DNA of 64,000 nucleotides, taken from NCBI GenBank assembly GCA_965248605.1, contig CBDFJV010000006.1, positions 868,001-932,000 of the forward strand, in the 5' to 3' direction. The position numbers and the translations under genes are program-made. Below, one piece after another: positions 52,900-61,929 of the stretch. The notes beneath the pieces were generated by a model. The model was not told where the DNA came from. It saw only the letters and a program-made list of their open reading frames with translations, and made no database searches. This DNA comes from CAUZJF01 sp965248605 (GTDB lineage: Bacteria > Chloroflexota > Dehalococcoidia > Lucifugimonadales > CAUZJF01). Within the stretch, counting starts at the first letter, position 1. Every line of letters starts with the position of its first letter.

Positions 52900-53438
52900 C
52901 CGCTGAGCTGGCGGGTAGCCACGACGGCCAGGGACTGAGAATCGGCATCGTCGTGGCCCGCTTCAACGAGCACATTACCTCGAGACTTTTCGAGGGCGCC
53001 AGGTCCGCCCTCTCGCAGAGCGGCGTCAGCGACGAGGACGTGACTGTCGCCTGGGTGCCCGGCGCCTTCGAGCTACCACTTATCGCCAAGAAGATGGCCG
53101 AGACCGGTAGGTTCGATGCTCTGGTCTGTCTCGGCGCCGTCATCCGTGGCGAGACGGACCACTACCTCCATGTATCGAAACAGGCGGCAAGCGGAATCTC
53201 GAACGTCGCCCTGGACACCGGCGTCCCCGTGATGTTCGGAGTCCTGACTACGGACAACATAGGACAGGCGATTGTGCGTGCGGGCGGCAAAGACGGCAAG
53301 CATATCGACACGCCGTTGGGCTCCAGCAAACCTGAGCTGAACCCCAACTCGAGCGACGAGGTACGCGGTAACACCGGCTATGGCGCCGCCCTCGCCGCAG
53401 TAGAAACCGCCAACCTCGCCAAACAGCTCGACGCATGA
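52896..53438 (+). CDS. ribH: 6,7-dimethyl-8-ribityllumazine synthase
   Basis: 180 residues from the TTG 52896. Signatures: IGIVVARFNEHITSRLFEGA, VPGAFELPLIAKKMAETG, the catalytic His region CLGAVIRGETDHYLHVSKQA and VPVMFGVLTTDNIGQAI. About 25 extra residues, including HIDTPLGSSKPELNPNSS, are inserted before the final GYGAALAAVETANLAKQL helix compared with typical ~155-residue enzymes. Forms the penultimate step of the pathway. Confidence 0.96.
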   Translation: MTAELAGSHDGQGLRIGIVVARFNEHITSRLFEGARSALSQSGVSDEDVTVAWVPGAFELPLIAKKMAETGRFDALVCLGAVIRGETDHYLHVSKQAASGISNVALDTGVPVMFGVLTTDNIGQAIVRAGGKDGKHIDTPLGSSKPELNPNSSDEVRGNTGYGAALAAVETANLAKQLDA

Positions 53439-53529
53439 AGGCTAATAGGTAGGGGCGCACCTATGTGTGCGCCCGCGCCTCAACCTGAACGCGGGCGCGG
53501 GCGCTGCTCATCCCGGTTCGGAGAGATCC

Positions 53530-54924
53530 TTGAACGTCATCTGGATAACCGCCGACACCTTCCGTCAGGACCACCTTGGCGCCTACCGCAAGATGGACAA
53601 CATCCGCACCCCGTCCCTCGACGCGCTGGCGGCGAAGTCCATGCGCTTCGACCGACACTACGCCGCCGGATTCCCGACAATGCCGACACGCGCCGACCAC
53701 GCGACCGGTCGCTGGACGATGTCGTTCATGGGTTGGGAGCCGCTCCCCGACGACACTACGACCCTTGCCCAGCTGCTGTCCGAGGAAGGCTTCCACACCG
53801 CAGCGATGGTCGACACGCCCTTTTATCTTCGTGGAGGAATGAACTACGACCAGGGGTTCCAGACCTTCTCGATGTACACCGGCCAGGAGGGGTCGGTTAC
53901 GCGCCTCATCCAGACCCACCACCACGAGGCCCGCGACGCACAGGCCGCGTGGCGCTTCGAGGCCGACCGTAACGTGGCGCAGACGGCTACCAGGGCGATG
54001 CAGTGGCTCCAGCTACATCACAAAGAGGACTTCTTCCTCTATGTCGACACGTGGGACCCACACGAACCCTGGGACGCGCCACCTTACTACACCGAGCCCT
54101 ACTGGCCCGGTTACGACGGCGAGGTCGTGCAGCCCATCTACGGTCACTGGCGGGACGCGCCGGGATTCTCAGACGAGCGGGTCAGGAAGGCCCATGCGAC
54201 CTACTGCGGTGAAGTAACGATGGTCGACACCTGGCTCGGATATCTGCTAACGATGGTCGAGAACATGGGCCTGATGGAAAACACCGCCATCGTCTTCACG
54301 TCCGACCACGGCTTCTACTTCGGCGAGCACGACGGCCTCTTCGGCAAGCTTACCTTCGGCAAACAAGACGACGGCTCTTTGTACCAACACGGCGAGGCCG
54401 GAGCGATGTGGGACTTCTCTCCACTGTATGAGGAGATCGTCCTCGTGCCTTTGCTTGTCTACGTTCCAGGCGCTGGACCCGGCGTCTACGCTGGACTGAC
54501 ATCTGCAATCGACGTCATGCCAACCATTCTGGAGCTCACTGGCCACGACAAGCCGAACTGGGTCGAGGGTACGTCGTTGCTTCCCAAGGTCCACGAACCG
54601 TCCACGCCCGGCCGGGAGTTCACGATCACGACCGTGCCCTTCGCCAATCCCGGCGACCCGGTCCGCTCGGTCGACAACATACGGCGCCGCCTCGGCCACG
54701 CCCCGGCCACGACCGTGACCACAGACGAGTGGTCGCTCGTTTACAGCGTCGGCGACGACCTCTCGCAGCTGTATCACCTGCCGTCAGATCCGGGGCAGCG
54801 CAACAACGTGATCGACGATAAGAGCGACACCGCAAGGGACGTCCACCGGTCTCTGGTCGACTTCATGAAGAGTACCAACCTGCCGGACCACCTGCTCAAG
54901 CCGAGGTTGGAACTGATCGTCTGA
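53530..54924 (+). CDS. Sulfatase-like hydrolase (alkaline phosphatase superfamily)
   Basis: 464 residues from the TTG 53530 (GGAGAG upstream; the frame is open to 53467). Metal site NVIWITADTFRQDHLGAY (Asp9), C-terminal VFTSDHGFYFGEHDGLFGK metal residues. The position of the sulfatase Cys/Ser that becomes formylglycine (CxPxR) reads TMPTR with Thr at residue 50, so it is not a standard FGly sulfatase; a Thr nucleophile as in phosphodiesterase members of the superfamily is possible. No signal peptide. The substrate is unknown. Confidence 0.88.
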   Translation: MNVIWITADTFRQDHLGAYRKMDNIRTPSLDALAAKSMRFDRHYAAGFPTMPTRADHATGRWTMSFMGWEPLPDDTTTLAQLLSEEGFHTAAMVDTPFYLRGGMNYDQGFQTFSMYTGQEGSVTRLIQTHHHEARDAQAAWRFEADRNVAQTATRAMQWLQLHHKEDFFLYVDTWDPHEPWDAPPYYTEPYWPGYDGEVVQPIYGHWRDAPGFSDERVRKAHATYCGEVTMVDTWLGYLLTMVENMGLMENTAIVFTSDHGFYFGEHDGLFGKLTFGKQDDGSLYQHGEAGAMWDFSPLYEEIVLVPLLVYVPGAGPGVYAGLTSAIDVMPTILELTGHDKPNWVEGTSLLPKVHEPSTPGREFTITTVPFANPGDPVRSVDNIRRRLGHAPATTVTTDEWSLVYSVGDDLSQLYHLPSDPGQRNNVIDDKSDTARDVHRSLVDFMKSTNLPDHLLKPRLELIV

Positions 54925-54956
54925 TGTGTGAGCGGCCGCTTGGAACGTAATCGCTC

Positions 54957-55790
54957 ATGAGCGACCAACCGCCCCCACTGACGCTGGACCAGCTATACGG
55001 CGCCTGGAACACCGTGCCTCCGGAGTTCTGGGAGGCGCTCGACCAAAGCCACAGTCCTCGCTCTCGGGAAATGCTCTACGACAAGATGGAGTCCCTGGGT
55101 TGTGGCGATGCCCATCGCGTGCTCGATGTCGGATGCTGGGATGCGAAACACGCCTGCGAGCTGGCGCGGCGGTTCGGCTGCAGAGTCATGGCGGTCGACT
55201 ACTTCGACTCTCACATCGAGCAAGCCAATAGGGTCATCGAAAAGCAAGAGCTGGCTGGGCTCGTAACCGCCGCACAGGGTGACATCCAGTCCTTGAAGTT
55301 CGATGAGGGCGTGTTTGACTTCATCTGGTGCCGTGACATGTTGCCCCACGTACGAGACATTCGGAAGGCGCTATCCGAATGTAGTCGCGTCCTCAAGCCC
55401 GGCGGCAAGATGGTTATCGATACCGACGTGGAGACCGACCTGATGGAGCCGAGAGAGGCCGCTCGGCTCTACGGCGACGCGATGCATCGAAACAGCGTGT
55501 CCCGGGACTCGATAGAGGACGCGTTTGAGAAGGCAGGCCTGCGGGTCCTGGAACGCGACGAAGTCGGGACCGAATGGTTTGAATGGGATGAGGAGCACCC
55601 TAACAAGAAGGGCAGTATCATAGCCGAGGAGTTCTTACGCATCGCTCGGATGGTCCGCTCGAAGGAGGCTTTGATCGCCCAATTCGGCCGGACCATTTAC
55701 GAAGCAGAGCTGACCGGTAGCCTCTGGTACGCCTATGAAATCCTGGGTAAACTCATGCCCACCGTCTACGTCGTATCTAAGACCCTCTAG
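54957..55790 (+). CDS. Class I SAM-dependent methyltransferase
   Basis: 277 residues. SAM-binding motif I VLDVGCWDAKHACELARRFG, the acidic end of strand 2 VMAVDYFDSH, and motif post-I DFIWCRDMLPHVRD, then CSRVLKPGGKMVIDTD. The target is unknown. It starts 32 bases after the sulfatase-like gene. An IS1182 element begins 15 bases after its stop. Confidence 0.88.
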   Translation: MSDQPPPLTLDQLYGAWNTVPPEFWEALDQSHSPRSREMLYDKMESLGCGDAHRVLDVGCWDAKHACELARRFGCRVMAVDYFDSHIEQANRVIEKQELAGLVTAAQGDIQSLKFDEGVFDFIWCRDMLPHVRDIRKALSECSRVLKPGGKMVIDTDVETDLMEPREAARLYGDAMHRNSVSRDSIEDAFEKAGLRVLERDEVGTEWFEWDEEHPNKKGSIIAEEFLRIARMVRSKEALIAQFGRTIYEAELTGSLWYAYEILGKLMPTVYVVSKTL

Positions 55791-55804
55791 CAAAACCCGT
55801 TCGT

Positions 55805-57410
55805 GCTGAGAGCTTGTGAGCAAATTGATTCAGTTCGCTGGCGTGGTGGCGAGGTGATGGAGGACAATAGGGGAAACTGAGGTCTGGAGGTATCCGGTGA
55901 GCGAAGATACGCTGTTTGAACTGCCTGCGGCCGAGGATGGCCCTCCTGGATCGCCGACGCAGCCTGAACAGGCGCGAGTTGTGCGACCGGTACGCGAGCA
56001 ACTGCAGTGGGTCGCCCGGGACCTGGAGGCTTCGGTGGCTCAGGACCACCCGGCCAGAGCTATCTGGGGGCTGTTGGAGGAGTTGGACTTGTCGGCCTTC
56101 TATGGTTCGATCAAGGCGGTGGTAGATCGCCCTGGTCGTCCAACGACGGATCCCCGGGTACTGCTGGCCCTGTGGCTTTTGGCGACAGTGGATGGGGTGG
56201 GGAGCGCCCGGCGTCTGGCCCTTCTGTGCGAGGAGCACGACGCCTATCGCTGGGTTTGCGGTGGGGTGCCCATCAACTACCACATGTTGTCGGACTTTCG
56301 GGTGGCCCACCGGGCTGCCCTGGACGAGTTGCTGACCCAGATCGTGGCCTCGTTGATGGCCGCTGAGGCGGTGACCCTGGAACGGGTGGCCCAAGATGGG
56401 ATGAGGGTGCGGGCCAGCGCCGGAGCCTCTTCCTTCCGCCGACAGCAGGGGCTGGATGCCTACCTGAAGGAGGCGCAGGCCCAGGTGGAGCGGCTGGCCT
56501 CGGAGCGGGAACATCCCGACCCCGGGGTAAGCAAACGACAACAGAGTGCGCGGGAGCGAGCGGCCCGTGAGCGGGTGGAGCGGGTGAACAAGGCCTTGGG
56601 ATACCTGCCACAAGCCAAGGCCGCCAAGAAACGTCAGCAGCAAACTCTGGCCAAAAGGAAACGAAAAAAAGTGACGGCGCCCCGGGTCTCCAGCACGGAC
56701 CCGCAGGTGCGGGTGATGAAGATGCCGGATGGAGGCTTTCGGCCGGCTTACAACGTGGAACTGGCCACCGACGGCGCCAGTGGAGTGATCGTGGGGGTCG
56801 ATGTCGTTAGCACGGGGGATGCTGGGCAGGCGTCGCCCATGGAGGCCCAGGTGGCCCAGCGTACAGGCCAGCATCCCAAGGCCTACCTGATAGATGGCGC
56901 TTTCGCGGCGCGGGCCGATATTACCACCCTGGAGGGACGGGGTGTCACAGTGTACGCGCCGGTGCGACTGCCTCGGAACAAAAAGGAGGAGGAGCGGTAC
57001 CAGCCACGCTACGGAGATAGTCCGGCGGTTGTGCAGTGGCGACAGCGCATGGCTACGCAGGAGGCTCAGACCGTCTACAGGGAGCGGGGCGCCACGGCGG
57101 AATGGGCGAATGCGCAGGTACGTCAGCACGGGGTTTCCCAGTTCACGGTACGAGGCCTCCACAAAGCCACCGCAATCCTGCTCTTGGTGGCGGTGGCACA
57201 TAACTTGTTGCGTTGGATAGCCCTGACTCCTATAGCTTCAGCCAAAGGGGAGGGCACGTAGGCCAAAGGCCTGTGTGACACAACGATAGTCCGTCCCACC
57301 AACGGGCCAACTCGCCAGCCACAGCGAATCCCGTTTATTAAGCCAGGCCGATAAACCCCCAGGATCATCTCATTTCCACCACAGAATCCAAAAACTCACA
57401 AGCTCTGAGC
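55805..57410 (+). mobile_element. IS1182-family element, complete
   Basis: About 1,606 bp with inverted ends GCTGAGAGCTTGTGAG (left) and the complement GCTCAGAGCTTGTGAG (right), one mismatch in 16. Carries one transposase. Inserted between the methyltransferase and HIT genes without breaking either. Confidence 0.9.
55897..57261 (+). CDS. IS1182-family transposase
   Basis: 454 residues, apparently intact. N-terminal domain: AFYGSIKAVVDRPGRPTTDPRVLLALWLLATVDGVGSAR. DDE residues: VAQDGMRVRASAG, ELATDGASGVIVGVDVV with YLIDGAFAA, and the final RGLHKATAILLLVAVAHNLLR. A long Lys/Arg/Gln-rich helical insert separates the first two acidic residues, normal for the family. GTG start at 55897. Confidence 0.93.
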   Translation: MSEDTLFELPAAEDGPPGSPTQPEQARVVRPVREQLQWVARDLEASVAQDHPARAIWGLLEELDLSAFYGSIKAVVDRPGRPTTDPRVLLALWLLATVDGVGSARRLALLCEEHDAYRWVCGGVPINYHMLSDFRVAHRAALDELLTQIVASLMAAEAVTLERVAQDGMRVRASAGASSFRRQQGLDAYLKEAQAQVERLASEREHPDPGVSKRQQSARERAARERVERVNKALGYLPQAKAAKKRQQQTLAKRKRKKVTAPRVSSTDPQVRVMKMPDGGFRPAYNVELATDGASGVIVGVDVVSTGDAGQASPMEAQVAQRTGQHPKAYLIDGAFAARADITTLEGRGVTVYAPVRLPRNKKEEERYQPRYGDSPAVVQWRQRMATQEAQTVYRERGATAEWANAQVRQHGVSQFTVRGLHKATAILLLVAVAHNLLRWIALTPIASAKGEGT

Positions 57411-57473
57411 ATGTCGAAGCACGCTCCTACGACATGCGGGACGGTTAAATTAGAACCGCTGAGGAGGTCATCT

Positions 57474-57818
57474 ATGTCCGATGATTGCATCTTCTGCAGC
57501 ATCCGTGACGGCAACGTTCCGGGAGACATCCTATATAGGGACGACAACTGCTTCGTCATGCGAGACATCGCTCCCAAGGCGCCCGTCCACCTTCTCGTTA
57601 TCCCGAACCTGCACTTCACCTTCCTCTCCGGACTTACCTCCGAGCACCACGACATGGTCGGAGGTATGTACCAGGCCGCATACGAAGTGGCCAAAGCCGA
57701 AGGCCTGGCCGACAGCGGGTATCGCCTGGTCGTTAACCAGGGAGCCGACGCTGGTCAGGTCGTCGACCACCTGCACCTTCACGTCCTGGGTGGCAGGCCC
57801 CTAGGCGAAATGGGCTGA
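57474..57818 (+). CDS. HIT-family hydrolase
   Basis: 114 residues from the ATG 57474 (GAGGAGG upstream). CIFCSIRDGNVPGDILYRDDN start with a zinc-type CxxC, and the histidine triad HLHLHVLGGRPLG at the C-terminus. HINT/PKCI-like purine nucleotide phosphoramidase. Stand-alone housekeeping gene. Confidence 0.95.
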   Translation: MSDDCIFCSIRDGNVPGDILYRDDNCFVMRDIAPKAPVHLLVIPNLHFTFLSGLTSEHHDMVGGMYQAAYEVAKAEGLADSGYRLVVNQGADAGQVVDHLHLHVLGGRPLGEMG

Positions 57819-57841
57819 CCGCTCTGGCGTCCGAACGTTTG

Positions 57842-57865
57842 GTAGGGGCGCATTGCATGCGCCCG
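57842..57865. repeat. Palindromic repeat GTAGGGGCGCATTGCATGCGCC
   Basis: Same palindrome as at 44401-44424; a related form (GTAGGGGCGCACCTATGTGTGCGCC) is at 53451-53474. These belong to the GTAGGGGC-type intergenic repeat family that also supplies the core of the MITE and the 10.35-10.73 kb array. Confidence 0.75.
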
Positions 57866-58015
57866 AAGTTTTGTCCCGAAGCCGCCCAGCTTGACACGTC
57901 GACTCGTCCACTCCCAATCACAACCCCAACGGTTCTTGTAGCTGTGCCCACCCCGCCGGATGTTGTAAACTGATGCACGCCGTCCGGCCCGACCGGCTGC
58001 ACTCGAGGGTAAGAA

Positions 58016-58219
58016 ATGGCAGAAGTCGTCAGCTCAAACGTCGTGACCTGCCCGTCATGTTCGGTTCAGGGTGTGGTCAGGATGTGGAGCTGTGGCTGCT
58101 CCGGAGTGAACTACCCGAACCACCCTTACGAGTGCAAGCAGTCGCGCCCCTACTTCGACGCCTACACCCGGTACTGCCAGAAACTCGACACTCACGGCTC
58201 CAACCCCCAGACCCACTAG
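58016..58219 (+). CDS. Small cysteine-rich protein
   Basis: 67 residues, GAGGGTAAGAA before the ATG. Six cysteines: TCPSCS, MWSCGCSG, YECKQ and RYCQK, a likely zinc ribbon. N-terminal MAEVVSSNVVTCPSC. Lies between the HIT and protease-like genes; function unknown. Confidence 0.65.
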   Translation: MAEVVSSNVVTCPSCSVQGVVRMWSCGCSGVNYPNHPYECKQSRPYFDAYTRYCQKLDTHGSNPQTH

Positions 58220-58400
58220 TGCCTCCAACCTCCTCTCCCGCTGGGAGAGGACTGAGGTGAGGGTGTCTCTGCCGCCGTTCCCCTCCACTTTCGGTCCACT
58301 ACTGTCGAGTATTCTTAGCAAAGACACCTCGCCTGTCATGCTGAGGAGCGAAGCGACGAAGCATCTAGGGTGGTACCCAAAGTGTCGACATATCTATCGT
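58220..58400. repeat. Intergenic repeats
   Basis: Contains CTCTCCCGCTGGGAGAGG...TGAGGTGAGGG (58229-58264) and GTCATGCTGAGGAGCGAAGC (58336-58355), both of forms that recur widely in environmental Chloroflexota genomes. No gene. Confidence 0.5.
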
Positions 58401-58443
58401 CGTGAGACCTGACGCTGCGGACCGGATCAGCGACTACATACGA

Positions 58444-58800
58444 ATGAACCCATTCACTGTAGACATCGAGGTCAGAGACCTCGCAGGCCAGCGCTTCGCT
58501 GGTCTGCAGGCGATGGCCGACACCGGCGCCACCACGACCGTAATTCCAGCCTCGGTACTCGGGGAGCTTGGAATGAGTCCGACTCAGCGCCAGACCTTCG
58601 AGTACGCTGACGGAAGGAAGGTCGACTTGGACGTGGCGCCGGCATCGGTAAGAGTCGAAGGTAGGGAAACGATCACGTGGGTCATCTTCGGCGAGGACGG
58701 CACCGGCACCCTACTAGGAGCATACACCCTGGAGGGTGCATTCCTAGGCGTCGACCCTTACAACCAGAAGCTCATACCTGTCCACGGAGTACTGAAATAG
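58444..58800 (+). CDS. Retropepsin-like (clan AA) aspartic protease domain protein
   Basis: 118 residues from the ATG 58444 (a GTG at 58402 is also possible). The active-site motif is ADTGATTTVIP, followed by FEYADGRKVDLDVAPASVRVEG, a strand pair and LLGAYTLEGAFLGVDP near the end, matching the single-lobe fold that dimerises in retropepsins. Bacterial versions are common next to antitoxin or housekeeping genes with unknown substrates. No membrane anchor or signal peptide. Confidence 0.8.
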   Translation: MNPFTVDIEVRDLAGQRFAGLQAMADTGATTTVIPASVLGELGMSPTQRQTFEYADGRKVDLDVAPASVRVEGRETITWVIFGEDGTGTLLGAYTLEGAFLGVDPYNQKLIPVHGVLK

Positions 58801-58823
58801 CCTAGCGGCTCCCGAAGAGGCCC

Positions 58824-59687
58824 CTACCCCTCCACCACCAGGAGCCGAACGCCGTGAGCGTACGCGGAATCGACCGCGAGTGTTCCACTATCAACTCCGC
58901 TAAACAGAACCCCATGCTCCCGTAGATAGCGCTCTGCAGCGCCGAGGTCACCGACTTCGATAGCCAGCTCGTACGGTGCCTCCCCGTAGCGGTCCAGGAA
59001 ATCCGCCAGGTCCCTGTCCTCGGTCGGCGACATGAAGTCGAGCACGCAGTTCCCCGGCTCCAGGCTGACCCGCCTGACACCGGAGTCGCTGTCGCTATCT
59101 GACCCGCGCTTCGCGAGCCCAAAGGCGAGCTCCCATCGAGCGGCGGCTGTTTCTGCGTCGCGCACAGCCAACCCCAGGTGATGGACGCCCAGCGCGCCAT
59201 TGGCGTGTCGCGTCGGATCCGCGGGCTCGCGGAAACGCTCTTCGATCGAGTGGTCGTGCTGAATCAGGAAGGTCTGGCTTCCCGGGGTGCCGGCTTGATC
59301 GATAGCCGCCTGGCGCCACGAGTACGCGGTGGTCCCGTCCTGAGCGTGACGGGCTCCCGCGATCGGTTCCTCCACCTGGAGTCCTCTCTCGCGCAGCTCA
59401 GCCACGCTCTTGTCGATATCGCGCGTTCCCAGGGCGAAGATGAAGAGCCCTTCCCGAGAGTCCAGGAACTTAACCAGGTTCGGCCTGAATATAGGCCCGG
59501 TCCGATCGTGAATCGCGATCAACTCCAGATACTCCGGACCGAATGCGATTAGCCTGTTGTGGGTCCCTCGGCCGGGGTGCCTGCCTTCAGGAGTAACCGT
59601 GAAGCCGATCGAGTCGCCGAAAGTCTCAGGCGTGCGGTCGAGATCATGGATGCCGATCAGGATGTGGTCCAGGTACAGGTCGGACAT
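58824..59687 (-). CDS. Glyoxalase-like / VOC-superfamily protein
   Basis: 287 residues with two VOC-type halves: YLDHILIGIHDLDRTPETFGDSIGF near the start and GVHHLGLAVRDAETAAARWE from about residue 165. The first half matches the glyoxalase-like domain with THNRLIAFGPEYLELIAIHD. Metal-binding residues and substrate are not assigned. It follows the membrane oxidoreductase gene with a 30-base gap, so the two are probably co-transcribed. Confidence 0.85.
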   Translation of the reverse strand: MSDLYLDHILIGIHDLDRTPETFGDSIGFTVTPEGRHPGRGTHNRLIAFGPEYLELIAIHDRTGPIFRPNLVKFLDSREGLFIFALGTRDIDKSVAELRERGLQVEEPIAGARHAQDGTTAYSWRQAAIDQAGTPGSQTFLIQHDHSIEERFREPADPTRHANGALGVHHLGLAVRDAETAAARWELAFGLAKRGSDSDSDSGVRRVSLEPGNCVLDFMSPTEDRDLADFLDRYGEAPYELAIEVGDLGAAERYLREHGVLFSGVDSGTLAVDSAYAHGVRLLVVEG

Positions 59688-59717
59688 AGTCTCTTGCCTC
59701 CGCGTCGAAACCCCAGA

Positions 59718-61325
59718 CTAGGCGATCGGCTTGATGAACTCGGCTCGAATCTCGTGGTGACCGGTGGCGCCGCTCGGCAAAGTGCCCGACTGTGAGGCCG
59801 TCTGCACCTCGCCCTGGCCGTCCGTGGCGCGGACTACGAGCTTGGCGGGCTTCCTCTCGACCGGCGTGAACTGGGCTGTCCACACAACCCAGGTATACGG
59901 CGACAGCGGCTGGCTCACCGCTTCGGCTTCCTGCCACGTCTCCCCGCCGTCGAAGCTCAGCTCGACCCGGGAGATGCCCCGGTCGCCGGCGAAAGCCACG
60001 CCGCCCAGGTCCACCGTCGCGAAAGGATGGCCCGCGCCCGTGGCCGGCGTCTCGAACTTGGACATCGTCTTCACCGTTGGCTGGTCCGTCCAGCCGCGCT
60101 CCTGCCAGTACCCTCTGAAGTTGAAGTCGACCGGCGCGATCTTCGTCAGCCATTTGACGCTCTTCAGCCCGAAGAAGCCTGGTATGAGCAGACGGGCAGG
60201 GAACCCGTGATTCGTGGGAAGGGGTTCGCCGTTCATCTCATAGGCGACCAGGACCTCTTCGCCCATCGCGCGGTCGAGGGTGATGCTCTCGCTATAGCCG
60301 TCCCAGGCCTCGAAGGATATGTCGTGAACACCACCCTGGAGGCCACCGCGTTCGAGGACATCTCGCAGAGGAACGCCCCTCCACAGCGCGTTGCTGATGA
60401 GCGGACCGCCGATCTCGTTGCTGATGCACTCAAGCGTGACGTACTGCTCCCGCGACGGCATCTCCGTTAGCTCGTCGTATGTCAGGCTGAAGGGCGTCCC
60501 GACCAAGCCCTCGACCTCCAGCCGCCACTCGGCAGTCTCGACAACTGGGTCGATAATGTTCTTCGAAACGACGTAGAACTCCTCGTTTGGCGTGACCTCC
60601 GTCGACAGCACGCCCGGCCGGCGGAACACGCCGCTCGGCGACATCTGCGCGCCACCGCGCTCAAGGAAGTACTTCGTGCCGAACACCAGGACTACGCTAA
60701 ATGCCGTCCACTCGACCATCTGCCGCAAAAACGAGCGCCGCGCCGGATGGGTCGGCCCGTCGGACAAGGTGACGGGCGACATCGCTCGGGTGAACAGATA
60801 GGCTATCGACACCCCGAACAGCGCGTAGGTCGCGAGACTGGATAGCAGGAAATCTTTCGGCCCGCCGATGACGTCGGACGCGAAGAACCCACCGCCGAAA
60901 AGTGGGACCAGGGTAATCATGCTCACGAGCCACAAAAGCACCGCCACCGCCGGCGCACGAAGCCACTCGAGGTAACCCCTAACGGGCCACCGTTCCATAA
61001 GCTTGACGTACCCAGCCCCGAGCGCTCCGCCGACCAGGATTTGAGCGACGACGAGCCCGGCGAACATCGAGGGCTTGGCGTAGAACGAAAGCGTATTGAG
61101 AAGCCAGTCGAACAGTTGGGGTGGCACGACTGCGGTGAACCAGTCGGCCGCCAGCTCCGTGATCGTGAAGGACCGCCACGCGAGCCTGGCCCCGATGGTG
61201 AAGGCCACCATGACGATGCCGGCTATCAGACCGAGCACGAAGCCGTGCCTGACCGATACTCCGGCAGCCGTCCGTTGGGGGGCAGCTTCTACGAGGTCGG
61301 ATTCTTCAGTTGGCTCGGATTCCAT
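59718..61325 (-). CDS. Membrane-anchored molybdopterin (sulfite-oxidase-type) oxidoreductase
   Basis: 535 residues. The first ~215 residues hold about five or six membrane segments (GFVLGLIAGIVMVAFTIGA, VLLWLVSMITLVPLFGGGFF and others), then RRSFLRQMVEWTAFSVVLVFG. From about residue 240 a sulfite-oxidase-type Moco domain: the molybdenum-ligand Cys in YVTLECISNEIGG, LPTNHGFPARLLIPGFFGLKSVKWL. The C-terminal ~100 residues are the Mo-dimerisation Ig-like domain (ISRVELSFDGGETWQEAE). Catalytic part probably extracytoplasmic. The substrate is unknown. Confidence 0.92.
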   Translation of the reverse strand: MESEPTEESDLVEAAPQRTAAGVSVRHGFVLGLIAGIVMVAFTIGARLAWRSFTITELAADWFTAVVPPQLFDWLLNTLSFYAKPSMFAGLVVAQILVGGALGAGYVKLMERWPVRGYLEWLRAPAVAVLLWLVSMITLVPLFGGGFFASDVIGGPKDFLLSSLATYALFGVSIAYLFTRAMSPVTLSDGPTHPARRSFLRQMVEWTAFSVVLVFGTKYFLERGGAQMSPSGVFRRPGVLSTEVTPNEEFYVVSKNIIDPVVETAEWRLEVEGLVGTPFSLTYDELTEMPSREQYVTLECISNEIGGPLISNALWRGVPLRDVLERGGLQGGVHDISFEAWDGYSESITLDRAMGEEVLVAYEMNGEPLPTNHGFPARLLIPGFFGLKSVKWLTKIAPVDFNFRGYWQERGWTDQPTVKTMSKFETPATGAGHPFATVDLGGVAFAGDRGISRVELSFDGGETWQEAEAVSQPLSPYTWVVWTAQFTPVERKPAKLVVRATDGQGEVQTASQSGTLPSGATGHHEIRAEFIKPIA

Positions 61326-61617
61326 TCGATAATCGACCGCAAGTGAACGTGGAACTCAGAAAGGATACCGGAATCGCAGCGACTCGTGCGAGACGAGGTA
61401 GGGCGGAGCGGCGGGCCGCTTGTCAGATAGGGGGGTCGTTTTTCTGCGCCATTCTGCTCCATTTCGCTCCTTTCTTATCTGGTGGGCCGGTGCATCGGGC
61501 TGGGAGACTGTTCCACTCTCCCTATCCGGCGATGGAACAGGGACGTTCCAGATTGTTCGATTTTGTTTCATCCTGTTTCACCTCCAAAGATCTCGAAAGA
61601 CAAAGGGACCGGCCCGC
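61326..61617. other. Intergenic region with a possible small minus-strand gene
   Basis: A minus-strand frame at 61571-61356 (71 residues, MKQNRTIWNVPVPSPDRESG) has a good GGAGGTGAAACAGG ribosome site and lies downstream of the promoter-like unit at 61639-61667. The sequence is low in hydrophobic residues and unlike any family I know, so I do not call it firmly. Confidence 0.35.
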
Positions 61618-61638
61618 GGGGTCAGTCGCTCGAAAGAC

Positions 61639-61667
61639 ATCGTAGCACAGATGTGCTAGGCCGTCAA
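61639..61667 (-). promoter_or_regulatory. Promoter-like unit with palindromic operator in the spacer, copy 2
   Basis: On the minus strand: TTGACG (61662-61667), 17-base spacer, TACGAT (61639-61644), with the palindrome TAGCACA-nn-TGTGCTA (61643-61658) filling the spacer. Same layout as 5490-5518, and the flanks CTGACCCC(A/G)CGGG downstream are also shared. Confidence 0.5.
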
Positions 61668-61683
61668 GTTTATCTCGGTGATT

Positions 61684-61827
61684 GTGATAGGTCTTTGATT
61701 GTGACACCCCTTAGCTGTTCAGTGAAAATGTCACCATGGAGACAATCACGTTGAACAGGAAAGAGCAGCAGCGAGTCATGGTCTTGAACGGGATGGAGAA
61801 AAGGGAGCTCACGGCCGCCCAGGCGGC
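61684..61827 (+). pseudogene. ISNCY-type element stub (left end and 30 codons)
   Basis: Left end TGTGATAGGTCTTTGATTGT and METITLNRKEQQRVMVLN...ELTAAQA as at 38230, with several substitutions. Cut by the right end of IS21 copy 3. Confidence 0.88.
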
Positions 61828-61929
61828 TGTCAAGGGCGGTGTGAAAACGTACCAGCGGGGCGGAGCAAAACTGTACCACTGAACGCCGTAGAATGGGCAT
61901 CAAGGTTCGTGGGGCGTTGGAGATCAGGC

